Source: Hyperoodon ampullatus
Taxonomy: Eukaryota > Chordata > Mammalia > Artiodactyla > Ziphiidae
Direction of reading: 5' to 3'
Length of the DNA stretch: 64,000 bases
NCBI GenBank assembly: GCA_949752795.1
Contig: OX457070.1
Coordinates: 25,692,588-25,756,587 of the forward strand
Positions 1 through 10,610 of the stretch are shown in pieces. Within the stretch, counting starts at the first letter, position 1, and the number at the start of each line of letters is the position of its first letter. The translations under genes were made by a program, and so were the position numbers. Under the pieces are notes generated by a model. That model made no database searches. It worked only from the letters and a program-made list of their open reading frames with translations, and had not been told where the DNA came from.

Positions 1-6
1 TGCTTT

Positions 7-23
7 CTTCGTTGGAGAGCTAA
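7..23 (+). other. Partial CENP-B-box-like motif (one per unit)
   Basis: CTTCGTTGGAGAGCTAA matches the 17 bp CENP-B box YTTCGTTGGAARCGGGA at all of the first ten positions and at 12 of 17 overall. The CGGG core needed for CENP-B binding is absent (GCTA here), so binding is not expected. It occurs at the same place in every copy. Copies 15 and 16 have CTGCGTTGGA, and copies with GAGCTAGG differ at one downstream base. A chance match cannot be excluded. Confidence 0.3.
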
Positions 24-243
24 GTGTCTGAGCTTTCGAAAGTCCACCCAAACACGGGCCCAGCAGGTCTTTTAAGTGTACGGCCAGTGGCTCACAGCAC
101 TGCACCAGGGCCACAATGAGAAAACACGATCCTCAGGGTTTGACTCGGGAAGCCTCACGGGCCGTCTCTCTAAGCCAAGCAGGCCGTTGACCTTCGAAGC
201 AACCTGACAAAGGCACGGTTTGCCCCTGAAACGCCCAGAGCCC

Positions 244-253
244 TTTTATAAGG
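244..253 (+). promoter_or_regulatory. TATA-like motif in the macrosatellite unit
   Basis: TTTTATAAGG would be a good TATA box if this were a promoter. It is kept in nearly all copies (TTTTATAAGATG in 18, 19, 20 and 22) but broken in copy 21. Nothing else here proves transcription, so this is only a candidate, shown for copy 1. Confidence 0.2.
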
Positions 254-380
254 TGTGCGGGCGTCGAAGCCTAACCCAAGTCAGTGGGGACATCACGCCA
301 CTCGCCGCAGGCAAAACTGCTTTGCTACGAAGTTTCAACGGGGAAGGACAGGGGGCCGCTTCTGACCCTTTGACTCTGGC

Positions 381-457
381 AGAAACTACACGTACTATGC
401 ACACTGCAACTTTGATATTGGTGACCTAGTGCGAAAAGCACTATTTTCCCCACTGGA
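381..457 (+). repeat. Minisatellite-like relic inside the macrosatellite unit
   Basis: This stretch of copy 1 resembles monomers of the neighbouring 15 bp array. ACTATGCACACTG (394-406) is identical to 39,481-39,493, is preceded by GAAACT-like sequence in both places, and is followed by a run comparable to the minisatellite's ACCTTGGGCAATATCAC. AGCACTATTTTCCCCACTGG (437-456) resembles the ACTATTTTGCACTGG of the tag monomers. Every copy carries the segment. Confidence 0.45.
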
Positions 458-498
458 GGGCAGAAGGCCTGTGGTGTCAAATTTCCCTGAGACAGGGC

Positions 499-521
499 TG
501 TTCTCTGTCTTCTCTTCACAG
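499..521 (+). promoter_or_regulatory. 3' splice-acceptor-like tract in the macrosatellite unit
   Basis: A pyrimidine-rich run of about 20 bases ends in CACAG at 517-521, which is the form of a strong mammalian 3' splice site. It is present in all 23 copies with minor changes (CACAGCGAGAG in 18-20 and 22, CATCACAGCC in 23). No matching exon with a coding frame or convincing donor was found, so function is unproven. Confidence 0.22.
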
Positions 522-1769
522 CTAGAGTGCCTTCACGGAGAACAGAGTGTCCTTGGAGAAACAGAGAGCGTCCTGTGCATTCCAGGCGGCATCCCAGATC
601 ACCCATTGCGAAAGGGAAATCTCGACCTCTCTCCAGGGTTCAAAGGATCGATCGGATGGCCCATTCACACATTGAGGCGTTCAGCGGTTTTTCCACTGCC
701 TTCTGGAGAAGTACTGCTGGATCTCTAGTATGCTTGTCCTACGGCACCCAGGTCCTCACAGTGTCCCAGGGAACAACACTGCATACAGGATCACCCTTCC
801 TGGCTGACTGAGCAGCACCATGCTACCTAAGGCCTCCGGATCACCAATTGGAAAGCACTGTGAAAGGCAACCCTGTGCTTTTTCTCCAGAGAGCTCGATG
901 GCCAAAACATTCAACAGACTCCCAGAACACAGCACTAGCTCGTCTTTCGTAGGTGTCATGTCAGTGGACCTCAGGGCAGAGAGTGAGCTGCAAGGATAAC
1001 ACACTCCCCTAAGTGTCCGTTCCGGGTGCCCTCACTTGGCGGACCTCTGCCTATGCCACGCACAAAGTAGAGAGGCCCTGCAGTTTTCTAAATGTAGTTA
1101 GATTCCCCTTGAACCCTACTACGCTTAGAGAAACTGCGAGGACACGTCGCAGCCTCCCCAAAGCCTTACGTCCCATACACCAGCCACACGATGCCCATCA
1201 CAACTCACTCGGTTTTGAACTTCATCCAGGAAATGGCCAGAGTGCCCCCTTCTGTCTGTTTTGGCTCGCTGGAAACTGAACGAACTCGGGCAGTTTGGAA
1301 CGTGCAGCTTGGCAATGTATGTGCATGGTCGCACGTCCCAGCTGTAAGCAGGACCGCTGCAGCCTCCATGCCGCCTGAAATATAGTGCTGCTGCCAGTCT
1401 CACGTCCTGGATTGCCCTACGTAGGAAAAGGGCGTTTCCCTGAGGGCAATACGGTGCTTCCAGTTCCCTGCAAGAGGCATGGGAAAGGCGCCAATGCCTA
1501 AAGGGAAAACGACACTGCCTGCCAGGCTCTTACTATGGTCCATGTATTGCATTTGGAAGATTGGGCATACATCATTCGCCAGGAAAACCTAGTCCATGGA
1601 GTGCCTTCACGTTAGTGAGCTTCTCGGAACTCTGGCATTACTGCGTCCTCCGCATCTCCCAGGAAAGAACACTGAGACCTGAGTAGCCCTTCCTGGGCGA
1701 CTTCACAACCCTCAGGGATCTTGGGCCTCCGGGCATCTCTCCCTTAACGCGGAGTGGAAAGCAGCCCAC

Positions 1770-3537
1770 TGCTTTCTTCGTTGGAGAGCTAAGTGTCTGA
1801 GCTTTCGAAAGTCCACCCAAACACGGGTCCAGCAGGTCTTTTAAGTGTACGGCCAGTGGCTCACAGCACTGCACCAGGGCCACAATGAGAAAACACGCTC
1901 CTCAGGGTTTGTCTCGGGAAGCCTCACTGGCCGTCTCTCTAAGCCAAGCAGGCCGTTGACCTTCGAAGCAACCTGACAAAGGCACGGTTTGCCCCTGAAA
2001 CGCCCAGAGCCCTTTTATAAGGTGTGCGGGCGTCGAAGCCTAACCCAAGTCAGTGGGGACGTCACGCCACTCGCCGCAGGCAGAACTGCCTTGCTACGAA
2101 GTTTCAACGGGGAAGGACAGGGGGCCGCTTCCGACCCTTTGACTGTGGCAGAAACTACACGTACTATGCACACTGCAACTTTGATATTGGTGACCTAGTG
2201 CGAAAAGCACTATTTTCCCCACTGGAGGGCAGAAGGCCTGTGGTGTCAAATTTCCCTGAGACAGGGCTGTTCTCTGTCTTCTCTTCACAGCTAGAGTGCC
2301 TTCACGGAGAGAAGAGTGTCCTTGGAGAAACAGAGAGCGTCCTGTGCATTGCAGGCGGCATCCCAGATCACCCATTGCGAAAGGGAACTCTCGACCTCTC
2401 TCCAGGGTTCAAAGGATCGATCGGATGGCCCATTCACACATTGAGGCGTTCAGCCGGTTTTCCACTGCCTTCTGGAGAAGTACTGCTGGATCTCTAGTAT
2501 GCTTGTCCTACGGCACCCAGGTCCTCACAGTGTCCCAGGGAACAACACTGCATACAGGATCACCCTTCCTGGCTGACTGAGCAGCACCATGCTACCTAAG
2601 GCCTCCGGATCACCAATTGGAAAGCACTGTGAAAGGCAACCCTGTGCTTTTTCTCCAGAGAGCTCGATGGCCAAAACATTCAACAGACTCCAAGAACACA
2701 GCACTAGCTCTTCTTTCGTAGGTGTCATGTCAGTGGACCTCAGGGCAGAGCTTGAGCTGCAAGGATGACACACTCTCCTAAGTGTCCGTTCCGGGTGCCC
2801 TTACTTGGCGGACCTCTGCCTATGCCACGCACAAAGTAGAGAGGCCCTGCAGTTTTCTAAATGTAGATAGATTCCCCTGAACCCTACTACGCTTAGAGAA
2901 ACTGCGAGGACACGTCGCAACCTCCCCAAAGGCTTACGTCCCATACACCAGCCACACGTTGCCCATCACAACTCACTCGGTTTCGAACTTCATCCAGGAA
3001 GTGGCCAGAGTGCCCCCTTCTATCTGTTTTGGCTCGCTGGAAACTGAACGTACTCGGGCAGTTTGGAACGTGCAGCTTGGCAATGTATGTGCATGGTCGC
3101 ACGTCCCAGCTGTAAGCAGGACCGCTGCAGCCTCCATGCCGCCTGAAATATAGTGCTGCTGCCAGTCTCACGTCCTGGATTGCCCTACGTAGGAAAAGGG
3201 CGTTTCCCTGAGGGCAATACGGTGCTTCCAGTTCCCTGCAAGAGGCATGGGAAAGGCGCCAATGCCTAAAGGGAAAACGACACTGCCTGCCAGGCTCTTA
3301 CTATGGTCCATGTATTGCATTTGGAAGATTGGGCATACATCATTCACCAGGAAAACCTAGTCCATGGAGTGCCTTCACGTTAGTGAGCTTCTCGGAACTC
3401 TGGCATTACTGCGTCCTCCGCATCTCCCAGGAAAGAACACTGAGACCTGAGTAGCCCTTCCTGGGCGACTTCACAACCCTCAGGGATCTTGGGCCTCCGG
3501 GCATCTCTCCCTTAACGCGGAGTGGAAAGCAGCCCAC
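1770..3537 (+). repeat. Macrosatellite copy 2 (class b of trimer I)
   Basis: This copy is 1,768 bp. It shares CGGGTCCAGC (about 1,826) and CATTGCAGGCGG (about 2,346) with copy 5, which lies 5,305 bp downstream. GGGAACTCTCG replaces GGGAAATCTCG and is also found in copies 5 and 7. Confidence 0.93.
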
Positions 3538-5305
3538 TGCTTTCTTCGTTGGAGAGCTAAGTGTCTGAGCTTTCGAAAGTCCACCCAAACACGGGCCCAG
3601 CAGGTCTTTTAAGTGTACGGCCAGTGGCTCACAGCACTGCACCAGGGCCACAATGAGAAAACACGCTCCTCAGTGTTTGACTCGGGAAGCCTCACGGGCC
3701 GTCTCTCTAAGCCAAGCAGGCCGTTGACCTTCGAAGCAACCTGACAAAGGCACGGTTTGCCCCTGAAATGCCCAGAGCCCTTTTATAAGGTGTGCGGGCG
3801 TCGAAGCCTAACCCAAGTCAGTGGGGACGTCCGCCACTCGCCGCAGGCAAAATTGCTTTGCTACGAAGTTTCAACGGGGAAGGACAGGGGGCCGCTTCCG
3901 ACCCTTTGACTGTGGCAGAAACTACAAGTACTATGCACACTGCAACTTTGATATTGGTGACCTAGTGCGAAAAGCACTATTTTCCCCACTGGAGGGCAGA
4001 AGGCCTGTGGTGTCAAATTTCCCTGAGACAGGGCTGTTCTCTGTCTTCTCTTCACAGCTAGAGTGCCTTCACGGAGAACACAGTGTCCTTGGAGAAACAG
4101 AGAGCGTCCTGTGCATTCCAGGCGGCATCCCAGATCACCCATTGCGAAAGGGAAATCTCGACCTCTCTCCAGGGTTCAAAGGATCGATCGGATGGCCCAT
4201 TCACACATTGAGGCGTTCAGCGGTTTTTCCACTGCCTTCTGGAGAAGTACTGCTGTATCCCTAGTATGCTTGTCCTACGGCACCCAGGTCCTCACAGTGT
4301 CCCAGGGAACAACACTGCATACAGGATCACCCTTCCTGGCTGACTGAGCAGCACCATGCTACCTAAGGCCTCCGGATCACCAATTGGAAAGCACTGTGAA
4401 AGGCAACCCTGTGCTTTTTCTCCAGAGAGCTCGATGGCCAAAACATTCAACAGACTCCCAGAACACAGCACTAGCTCGTCTTTCGTAGGTGTCATGTCAG
4501 TGGACCTCAGGGCAGAGAGTGAGCTGCAAGGATAACACACTCCCCTAAGTGTCCGTTCCGGGTGCCCTCACTTGGCGGACCTCTGCCTATGCCACGCACA
4601 AAGTAGAGAGGCCCTGCAGTTTTCTAAATGTAGTTAGATTCCCCTTGAACCCTACTACGCTTAGAGAAACTGCGAGGACACGTCGCAGCCTCCCCAAAGC
4701 CTTACGTCCCATACACCAGCCACACGATGCCCATCACAACTCACTCGGTTTTGAACTTCATCCAGGAAATGGCCAGAGTGCCCCCTTCTGTCTGTTTTGG
4801 CTCGTTGGAAACTGAACGAACTCGGGCAGTTTGGAACGTGCAGCTTGGCAATGTATGTGCATGGTCGCACGTCCCAGCTGTAAGCAGGACCGCTGCAGCC
4901 TCCATGCCGCCTGAAATATAGTGCTGCTGCCAGTCTCACGTCCTGGATTGCCCTACGTAGGAAAAGGGCGTTTCCCTGAGGGCAATACGGTGCTTCCAGT
5001 TCCCTGCAAGAGGCATGGGAAAGGCGCCAATGCCTAAAGGGAAAACGACACTGCCTGCCAGGCTCTTACTATGGTCCATGTATTGCATTTGGAAGATTGG
5101 GCATACATCATTCGCCAGGAAAACCTAGTCCATGGAGTGCCTTCACGTTAGTGAGCTTCTCGGAACTCTGGCATTACTGCGTCCTCCGCATCTCCCAGGA
5201 AAGAACACTGAGACCTGAGTAGCCCTTCCTGGGCGACTTCACAACCCTCAGGGATCTTGGGCCTCCGGGCATCTCTCCCTTAACGCGGAGTGGAAAGCAG
5301 CCCCC
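3538..5305 (+). repeat. Macrosatellite copy 3 (class c of trimer I)
   Basis: This copy is 1,768 bp. It carries the class-c one-base deletion GACGTCCGCC (about 3,827) instead of GACGTCACGCC, and ACAAGTACT instead of ACACGTACT. Private changes are GAAATGCCC (about 3,766, loss of a CpG) and TGTATCCCTAG near 4,253. Confidence 0.93.
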
Positions 5306-7074
5306 TGCTTTCTTCGTTGGAGAGCTAGGTGTCTGAGCTTTCGAAAGTCCACCCAAACACGGGCCCAGCAGGTCTTTTAAGTGTACGGCCAGTGGCTCAC
5401 AGCACTGCACCAGGGCCACAATGAGAAAACACGCTCCTCAGGGTTTGTCTCGGGAAGCCTCACTGGCCCTCTCTCTAAGCCAAGCAGGCCGTTGACCTTC
5501 GAAGCAACCTGACAAAGGCACGGTTTGCCCCTGAAACGCCCAGAGCCCTTTTATAAGGTGTGCGGGCGTCGAAGCCTAACCCAAGTCAGTGGGAACATCA
5601 CGCCACTCGCCGCAGGCAAAACTGCTTTGCTACGAAGTTTCAACTGGGAAGGACAGGGGGCCGCTTCCGACCCTTTGACTGTGGCAGAAACTACACGTAG
5701 TATGCACACTGCAACTTTGATATTGGTGACCTAGTGCGAAAAGCACTATTTTCCCCACTGGAGGGCAGAAGGCCTGTGGTGTCAAATTTCCCTGAGACAG
5801 TGCTGTTCTCTGTCTTCTCTTCACAGCTAGAGTGCCTTCACGGAGAACAGAGTGTCCTTGGAGAAACAGAGAGCGTCCTGTGCATTCCAGGCGGCATCCC
5901 AGATCACCCATTGCGAAAGGGAAATCTCGACCTCTCTCCAGGGTTCAAAGAATCGATCGGATGGCCCATTCACACATTGAGGCGTTCAGCCGGTTTTCCA
6001 CTGCCTTCTGGAGAAGTACTGCTGGATCTCTAGTATGCTTGTCCTACGGCACCCAGGTCCTCACAGTGTCCCAGGGAACAACACTGCATACAGGATCACC
6101 CTTCCTGGCTGACTGAGCAGCACCATGCTACCTAAGGCCTCCGGATCACCAATTGGAAAGCACTGTGAAAGGCAACCCTGTGCTTTTTCTCCAGAGAGCT
6201 CGATGGCCAAAACATTCAACGGACTCCCAGAACACAGCACTAGCTCGTCTTTCGTAGGTGTCATGTCAGTGGACCTCAGGGCAGAGCTTGAGCTGCAAGG
6301 ATAACACACTCCCCTAAGTGTCCGTTCCGGGTGCCCTCACTTGGCGGACCTCTGCCTATGCCACGCACAAAGTAGAGAGGCCCTGCAGTTTTCTAAATGT
6401 AGTTAGATTCCCCTTGAACCCTACTACGCTTAGAGAAACTGCGAGGACACGTCGCAGCCTCCCCAAAGCCTTACGTCCCATACACCAGCCACACGATGCC
6501 CATCACAACTCACTCGGTTTTGAACTTCATCCAGGAAATGGCCAGAGTGCCCCCTTCTGTCTGTTTTGGCTCGCTGGAAACTGAACGAACTCGGGCAGTT
6601 TGGAACGTGCAGCTTGGCAATGTATGTGCATGGTCGCACGTCCCAGCTGTAAGCAGGACCGCTGCAGCCTCCATGCCGCCTGAAATATAGTGCTGCTGCC
6701 AGTCTCACGTCCTGGATTGCCCTACGTAGGAAAAGGGCGTTTCCCTGAGGGCAATACGGTGCTTCCAGTTCCCTGCAAGAGGCATGGGAAAGGCGCCAAT
6801 GCCTAAAGGGAAAACGACACTGCCTGCCAGGCTCTTACTATGGTCCATGTATTGCATTTGGAAGATTGGGCATACATCATTCGCCAGGAAAACCTAGTCC
6901 ATGGAGTGCCTTCACGTTAGTGAGCTTCTCGGAACTCTGGCATTACTGCGTCCTCCGCATCTCCCAGGAAAGAACACTGAGACCTGAGTAGCCCTTCCTG
7001 GGCGACTTCACAACCCTCAGGGATCTTGGGCCTCCGGGCATCTCTCCCTTAACGCGGAGTGGAAAGCAGCCCAC
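5306..7074 (+). repeat. Macrosatellite copy 4 (class a of trimer II)
   Basis: This copy is 1,769 bp and is the counterpart of copy 1 at an offset of 5,305 bp. It begins with the GAGCTAGGTG variant. Private changes include AACATCACG, CAACTGGGAAGG and GACAGTGCTG. Confidence 0.93.
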
Positions 7075-8842
7075 TGCTTTCTTCGTTGGAGAGCTAAGTG
7101 TCTGAGCTTTCGAAAGTCCACCCAAACACGGGTCCAGCAGGTCTTTTAAGTGTACGGCCAGTGGCTCACAGCACTGCACCAGGGCCACAATGAGAAAACA
7201 CGCTCCTCAGGGTTTGTCTCGGGAAGCCTCACTGGCCGTCTCTCTAAGCCAAGCAGGCCGTTGACCTTCGAAGCAACCTGACAAAGGCACGGTTTGCCCC
7301 TGAAACGCCCAGAGCCCTTTTATAAGGTGTGCGGGCGTCGAAGCCTAACCCAAGTCAGTGGGGACGTCACGCCACTCGCCGCAGGCAGAACTGCCTTGCT
7401 ACGAAGTTTCAACGGGGAAGGACAGGGGGCCGCTTCCGACCCTTTGACTGTGGCAGAAACTACACGTACTATGCACACTGCAACTTTGATATTGGTGACC
7501 TAGTGCGAAAAGCACTATTTTCCCCACTGGAGGGCAGAAGGCCTGTGGTGTCAAATTTCCCTGAGACAGGGCTGTTCTCTGTCTTCTCTTCACAGCTAGA
7601 GTGCCTTCACGGAGAGAAGAGTGTCCTTGGAGAAACAGAGAGCGTCCTGTGCATTGCAGGCGGCATCCCAGATCACCCATTGCGAAAGGGAACTCTCGAC
7701 CTCTCTCCAGGGTTCAAAGGATCGATCGGATGGCCCATTCACACATTGAGGCGTTCAGCCGGTTTTCCACTGCCTTCTGGAGAAGTACTGCTGGATCTCT
7801 AGTATGCTTGTCCTACGGCACCCAGGTCCTCACAGTGTCCCAGGGAACAACACTGCATACAGGATCACCCTTCGTGGCTGACTGAGCAGCACCATGCTAC
7901 CTAAGGCCTCCGGATCACCAATTGGAAAGCACTGTGAAAGGCAACCCTGTGCTTTTTCTCCAGAGAGCTCGATGGCCAAAACATTCAACAGACTCCAAGA
8001 ACACAGCACTAGCTCTTCTTTCGTAGGTGTCATGTCAGTGGACCTCAGGGCAGAGCTTGAGCTGCAAGGATGACACACTCTCCTAAGTGTCCGTTCCGGG
8101 TGCCCTTACTTGGCGGACCTCTGCCTATGCCACGCACAAAGTAGAGAGGCCCTGCAGTTTTCTAAATGTAGATAGATTCCCCTGAACCCTACTACGCTTA
8201 GAGAAACTGCGAGGACACGTCGCAACCTCCCCAAAGGCTTACGTCCCATACACCAGCCACACGTTGCCCATCACAACTCACTCGGTTTCGAACTTCATCC
8301 AGGAAGTGGCCAGAGTGCCCCCTTCTATCTGTTTTGGCTCGCTGGAAACTGAACGTACTCGGGCAGTTTGGAACGTGCAGCTTGGCAATGTATGTGCATG
8401 GTCGCACGTCCCAGCTGTAAGCAGGACCGCTGCAGCCTCCATGCCGCCTGAAATATAGTGCTGCTGCCAGTCTCACGTCCTGGATTGCCCTACGTAGGAA
8501 AAGGGCGTTTCCCTGAGGGCAATACGGTGCTTCCAGTTCCCTGCAAGAGGCATGGGAAAGGCGCCAATGCCTAAAGGGAAAACGACACTGCCTGCCAGGC
8601 TCTTACTATGGTCCATGTATTGCATTTGGAAGATTGGGCATACATCATTCACCAGGAAAACCTAGTCCATGGAGTGCCTTCACGTTAGTGAGCTTCTCGG
8701 AACTCTGGCATTACTGCGTCCTCCGCATCTCCCAGGAAAGAACACTGAGACCTAAGTAGCCCTTCCTGGGCGACTTCACAACCCTCAGGGATCTTGGGCC
8801 TCCAGGCATCTCTCCCTTAACGCGGAGTGGAAAGCAGCCCAC
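7075..8842 (+). repeat. Macrosatellite copy 5 (class b of trimer II)
   Basis: This copy is 1,768 bp. It is close to copy 2 (offset 5,305) and to copy 7 (offset 3,536). Only copies 5 and 7 have CTTCGTGGCTGAC (about 7,871), GACCTAAGTAGCC (about 8,749) and CTCCAGGCATC (about 8,801). These shared private variants show that 5-6 gave rise to 7-8, or the reverse. Confidence 0.93.
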
Positions 8843-10610
8843 TGCTTTCTTCGTTGGAGAGCTAAGTGTCTGAGCTTTCGAAAGTCCACCCAAACACGGG
8901 CCCAGCAGGTCTTTTAAGTGTACGGCCAGTGGCTCACAGCACTGCACCAGGGCCACAATGAGAAAACACGCTCCTCAGTGTTTGACTCGGGAAGCCTCAC
9001 GGGCCGTCTCTCTAAGCCAAGCAGGCCGTTGACCTTCGAAGCAACCTGACAAAGGCACGGTTTGCCCCTGAAACGCCCAGAGCCCTTTTATAAGGTGTGC
9101 GGGCGTCGAAGCCTAACCCAAGTCAGTGGGGACGTCCGCCACTCGCCGCAGGCAAAACTGCTTTGCTACGAAGTTTCAACGGGGAAGGACAGGGGGCCGC
9201 TTCCGACCCTTTGACTGTGGCAGAAACTACAAGTACTATGCACACTGCAACTTTGATATTGGTGACCTAGTGCGAAAAGCACTATTTTCCCCACTGGAGG
9301 GCAGAAGGCCTGTGGTGTCAAATTTCCCTGAGACAGGGCTGTTCTCTGTCTTCTCTTCACAGCTAGAGTGCCTTCACGGAGAACACAGTGTCCTTGGAGA
9401 AACAGAGAGCGTCCTGTGCATTCCAGGCGGCATCCCAGATCACCCATTGCGAAAGGGAAATCTCGACCTCTCTCCAGGGTTCAAAGGATCGATCGGATGG
9501 CCCATTCACACATTGAGGCGTTCAGCGGTTTTTCCACTGCCTTCTGGAGAAGTACTGCTGGATCCCTAGTATGCTTGTCCTACGGCACCCAGGTCCTCAC
9601 AGTGTCCCAGGGAACAACACTGCATACAGGATCACCCTTCCTGGCTGACTGAGCAGCACCATGCTACCTAAGGCCTCCGGATCACCAATTGGAAAGCACT
9701 GTGAAAGGCAACCCTGTGCTTTTTCTCCAGAGAGCTCGATGGCCAAAACATTCACCAGACTCCCAGAACACAGCACTAGCTCGTCTTTCGTAGGTGTCAT
9801 GTCAGTGGACCTCAGGGCAGAGAGTGAGCTGCAAGGATAACACACTCCCCTAAGTGTCCGTTCCGGGTGCCCTCACTTGGCGGACCTCTGCCTATGCCAC
9901 GCACAAAGTAGAGAGGCCCTGCAGTTTTCCAAATGTAGATAGATTCCCCTTGAACCCTACTACGCTTAGAGAAACTGCGAGGACACGTCGCAGCCTCCCC
10001 AAAGCCTTACGTCCCATACACCAGCCACACGATGCCCATCACAACTCACTCGGTTTCGAACTTCATCCAGGAAGTGGCCAGAGTGCCCCCTTCTGTCTGT
10101 TTTGGCTCGCTGGAAACTGAACGAACTCGGGCAGTTTGGAACGTGCAGCTTGCCAATGTATGTGCATGGTCGCACGTCCCAGCTGTAAGCAGGACCGCTG
10201 CAGCCTCCATGCCGCCTGAAATATAGTGCTGCTGCCAGTCTCACGTCCTGGATTGCCCTACGTAGGAAAAGGGCGTTTCCCTGAGGGCAATACGGTGCTT
10301 CCAGTTCCCTGCAAGAGGCATGGGAAAGGCGCCAATGCCTAAAGGGAAAACGACACTGCCTGCCAGGCTCTTACTATGGTCCATGTATTGCATTTGGAAG
10401 ATTGGGCATACATCATTCACCAGGAAAACCTAGTCCATGGAGTGCCTTCACGTTAGTGAGCTTCTCGGAACTCTGGCATTACTGCGTCCTCCGCATCTCC
10501 CAGGAAAGAACACTGAGACCTGAGTAGCCCTTCCTGGGCGACTTCACAACCCTCAGGGATCTTGGGCCTCCGGGCATCTCTCCCTTAACGCGGAGTGGAA
10601 AGCAGCCCAC
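8843..10610 (+). repeat. Macrosatellite copy 6 (class c of trimer II)
   Basis: This copy is 1,768 bp. It has the class-c deletion at about 9,133 and ACAAGTACT. CATTCACCAGACTCC (about 9,749) is shared with copy 8 only. Its 3' part has GCTTGCCAATG instead of GCTTGGCAATG, a variant that continues through the later trimers. Confidence 0.93.

Larger units (their letters stand above)
1..1769 (+). repeat. Macrosatellite copy 1 (class a of trimer I)
   Basis: This copy is 1,769 bp and serves as the reference for positions inside the unit. It pairs with copy 4: both have GCAAAACTGCTTTGC near 310 and an intact GTCACGCC-type segment, here ATCACGCC. A private change is ACACGATCC near 125, where other copies have ACACGCTCC. 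It probably continues a copy lying outside the window. Confidence 0.93.
1..10610 (+). repeat. Higher-order repeat: two trimers, 5,305 bp period
   Basis: Copies 1-3 and 4-6 match class by class at an offset of 5,305 bp. The evidence is the spacing of the class-c deletion (about 3,827 and 9,133) and the class-b variant CATTGCAGGCGG (about 2,346 and 7,651). Confidence 0.85.

Noticed and set aside
33..42. A perfect 10 bp palindrome CTTTCGAAAG as a possible binding site
   Set aside because: Too short to be significant in a 1.77 kb unit, with no matching known site or flanking structure.
625..645. A GGTTCAAAGGATC word resembling a tRNA or Pol III B box
   Set aside because: No A box at proper spacing upstream, no T-run terminator downstream, and no cloverleaf could be drawn.
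527..811. A 94-codon frame and the antisense 80-93-codon frames kept in all copies
   Set aside because: Length and persistence match what is expected in near-identical copies. Alternative frames overlap, and no start context or domain supports coding.
1339..1352. A splice-donor-like word GCTGTAAGC pairing with the acceptor-like tract at 521
   Set aside because: The exonic side lacks AG, and the implied 820-base exon is closed in all + frames. I could not support an exon.
2024..2497. A 157-codon frame recurring in many macrosatellite copies
   Set aside because: The one-base class-c deletion or single changes shorten it to 147, 99 or 69 codons in other copies. There is no recognised domain, and overlapping frames on the opposite strand are equally well kept. 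Conservation only reflects recent copying.
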